DNA of 45,000 nucleotides, taken from positions 67,501 through 112,500 of the forward strand of contig JAVKOQ010000170.1 in NCBI GenBank assembly GCA_031835245.1, given 5' to 3'. The notes under the pieces are model-generated. The model worked only from the letters and a program-made list of their open reading frames with translations. It did no database searches and had not been told where the DNA came from. Below are positions 43,694 through 45,000 of the stretch, piece after piece (position 1 is the first letter of the stretch; every line of letters begins with the position of its first letter). The stretch comes from Balamuthia mandrillaris. Its lineage: Eukaryota; Discosea; Longamoebia; Balamuthiidae. The position numbers and the translations under genes were made by a program.

Positions 43694-43963
43694 GTGGAGA
43701 AGACCAAAAAAAACACGATGCAACACTTTTTTTATTATTGAACGAATCGACACATTCCATTTAAAGAAAAATTTCATAAAAATGGCGATTTCTGATTGGA
43801 CGGAAATAATAGTTAATATACATCTGATCAATTTGGAAAAAGGAAACAGCACGAAAATTCTCGTGGGAGCGGAGGCACGAGGAAGAGGAGGAAGAAGCTC
43901 TGCTTTCTTTGGGAGTTTCTGTGCTCACAGCCCTCATTATTTGTTGGCAAAAACGGTGGGAAA
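43694..43963. other. Short intergenic region before the last gene
   Basis: This 270-bp stretch between two + strand genes must contain both the 3' UTR of the PH-CLU gene and the promoter of the next gene. An AATAGTTAATATA A/T-rich patch lies at about 43807-43820. No coding exon is supported. Confidence 0.4.
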
Positions 43964-45000
43964 ATGTATGGCACAAAGAGGTGTGCTATGTACTTTTGCG
44001 CCACTGCATTACTCGCAACCCTCTTTGCAAACAACGGTTAATGTTCTCTCTTTCTCTCATTTTCTTTCGGTCTTTTTTATTTTTAACTTTCTTTGTTTTT
44101 CCACAAAATAGTTGGAGCGTTTCAAGCCGGAGAGGGAGACAACTTTATAGAGAACTTGCATTCTCTACCACGTTACAACCTCAAATTCGAAAAGGTCTCC
44201 AACGAGTTTGACCTTGAGTCCGGTGATTACATACAAGTTTGTACTCCTTCCCTCTTTTTCTCCCTTAAACTGACTGTTCTCTTCCTTTTGTTGCCACCAA
44301 ACAAAATAAAACCACTCAGTCAATGGTATCACTATCATTACCGGGTATTATTGTAACGCTGTTGGTCTTTATCGGTTTAGTGGCTTATCTGTTCACGTTC
44401 AGTTGGTGTCACTGCATTCGTTGCTGTCGGTGTTGTCCTTGCTCCCCCAAGCGACAAACACACAACTATGAAGACGAATACGTTGTCTATTTGGATGGGG
44501 ATGATGATGATGAAGCAGAGGATGATGACAGAATGTTGATACAGAAGAAAATGAAGAAGGAGCCAAAGAAGAACAAGAACAGGAGAAGAAGAATATTAGA
44601 GCAGTTGAGAGGCTTTAAGGGTCAGCAGAAGCAAGGAAGAATGGAAGCGGAGCGAGTGGACGAGGAGGTCGTCGTGTTTAGCAGATGTCTATGCGTGAAA
44701 AACAGAGGACCTTTCTTCTGCCAACAAACATCTGTTATTGTGCTTACTGCGGTTGCTGTGTATGAACTCTCTTTCCTTCTTCATCTCTGTTCATTGTTCG
44801 CTTATGTATTTCTCACATTCATTTCAACTAGTTTGTTATCGTTTTCCGCCTTCGTTGTGATTATGGTATCTCATGCCGATGTTAGAGTCGCTTATGATCC
44901 TGTTTACAACGTTAAATGTACCTCTTCATTCTTTTCTTTATTTCTTTCACTGGGATCTAACATCTTTCCGCTCCTCTCTCTCTCTCTCTCTCTCTCTCTT
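43964..45000 (+). CDS. Membrane protein, 5' part, runs off the window (possibly tweety-like)
   Basis: The start MYGTKRCAMYFCATALLATL looks like a signal peptide. Exon 1 (43964-44036) joins exon 2 (44112-44236) and exon 3 (from 44320) in frame: GAFQAGEGDNFIENLHSLPR, then YNLKFEKVSNEFDLESGDYI. A membrane helix follows (PGIIVTLLVFIGLVAYLFTF), then a Cys-rich juxtamembrane run (WCHCIRCCRCCPC) and an acidic then basic cytosolic loop. A second helix begins at FCQQTSVIVLTAVAV. The intron at 44760-44831 is 72 nt, a multiple of three without stops, so both spliced and unspliced readings stay open. A further exon encodes LLSFSAFVVIMVSHADV. The layout of a lumenal segment, a helix and a Cys cluster resembles tweety homologue (TTYH) channels and their plant relatives, but this is a weak guess. 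The 3' end is outside the window. Confidence 0.7.
44973..45000 (+). repeat. (CT)n microsatellite at the right edge
   Basis: A CT dinucleotide run extends to the window end, probably within an intron of the partial membrane protein gene. Confidence 0.85.

Overview
This window is nuclear DNA of a unicellular or simple eukaryote. Almost every gene is split by short introns (about 60 to 260 bp) with GT..AG ends, stop codons are standard, there are Pol III type tRNA-Phe genes, and the proteins are eukaryotic (BRE1, nicalin, GNB1L/ASA1, Sec14, CLU). A class I DAHP synthase argues against an animal. The gene set and low-complexity style would fit a free-living amoeba or similar protist, but I cannot assign a lineage from sequence alone. 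Exon coordinates were read by eye and may be off by one base.

Layout. 1-2.9 kb: fossil Ty3/gypsy-like LTR element on the minus strand, cut by the window edge. 2.9-5.35 kb: AT-richer gene-free DNA ending in a tRNA-Phe pseudogene. 5.6-12.2 kb: ankyrin protein (-), Sec14/CRAL-TRIO protein (+), DAHP synthase (-), theta-class glutathione S-transferase (-). 12.3-12.8 kb: two identical tRNA-Phe genes tail to tail. 12.9-16.9 kb: 13-exon BRE1 histone H2B ubiquitin ligase (-). 17.8-20.5 kb: secreted acidic heptad-repeat protein (+), split by a 1.06 kb poly(A)-tailed retroposon with a 13-bp target duplication. 20.8-26.0 kb (-): poly-serine type I membrane protein, FAD oxidoreductase, MTH1/NUDT1-like nucleotide sanitiser; the last two almost touch. 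26.2-27.8 kb: GNB1L/ASA1 WD40 protein (+). 27.9-29.6 kb: large disordered protein (-). 30.4-36.2 kb: nicalin (-) and two tail-to-tail paralogues that look like LAP1/LULL1 torsin activators. 36.5-38.2 kb: F-box/LRR protein (+). 38.9-43.7 kb: PH-CLU-TPR protein (+). 44.0 kb to the end: partial membrane protein (+).

The genes do not form one pathway. The most suggestive neighbourhood is 30.4-36.2 kb, where an ER translocon-associated protein lies beside two probable ER/nuclear-envelope lumenal torsin cofactors. One paralogue keeps the arginine expected to act as the torsin arginine finger and the other has threonine there. A window-wide pattern is that introns carry pyrimidine microsatellites on the sense strand, in every case consistent with the direction of transcription.
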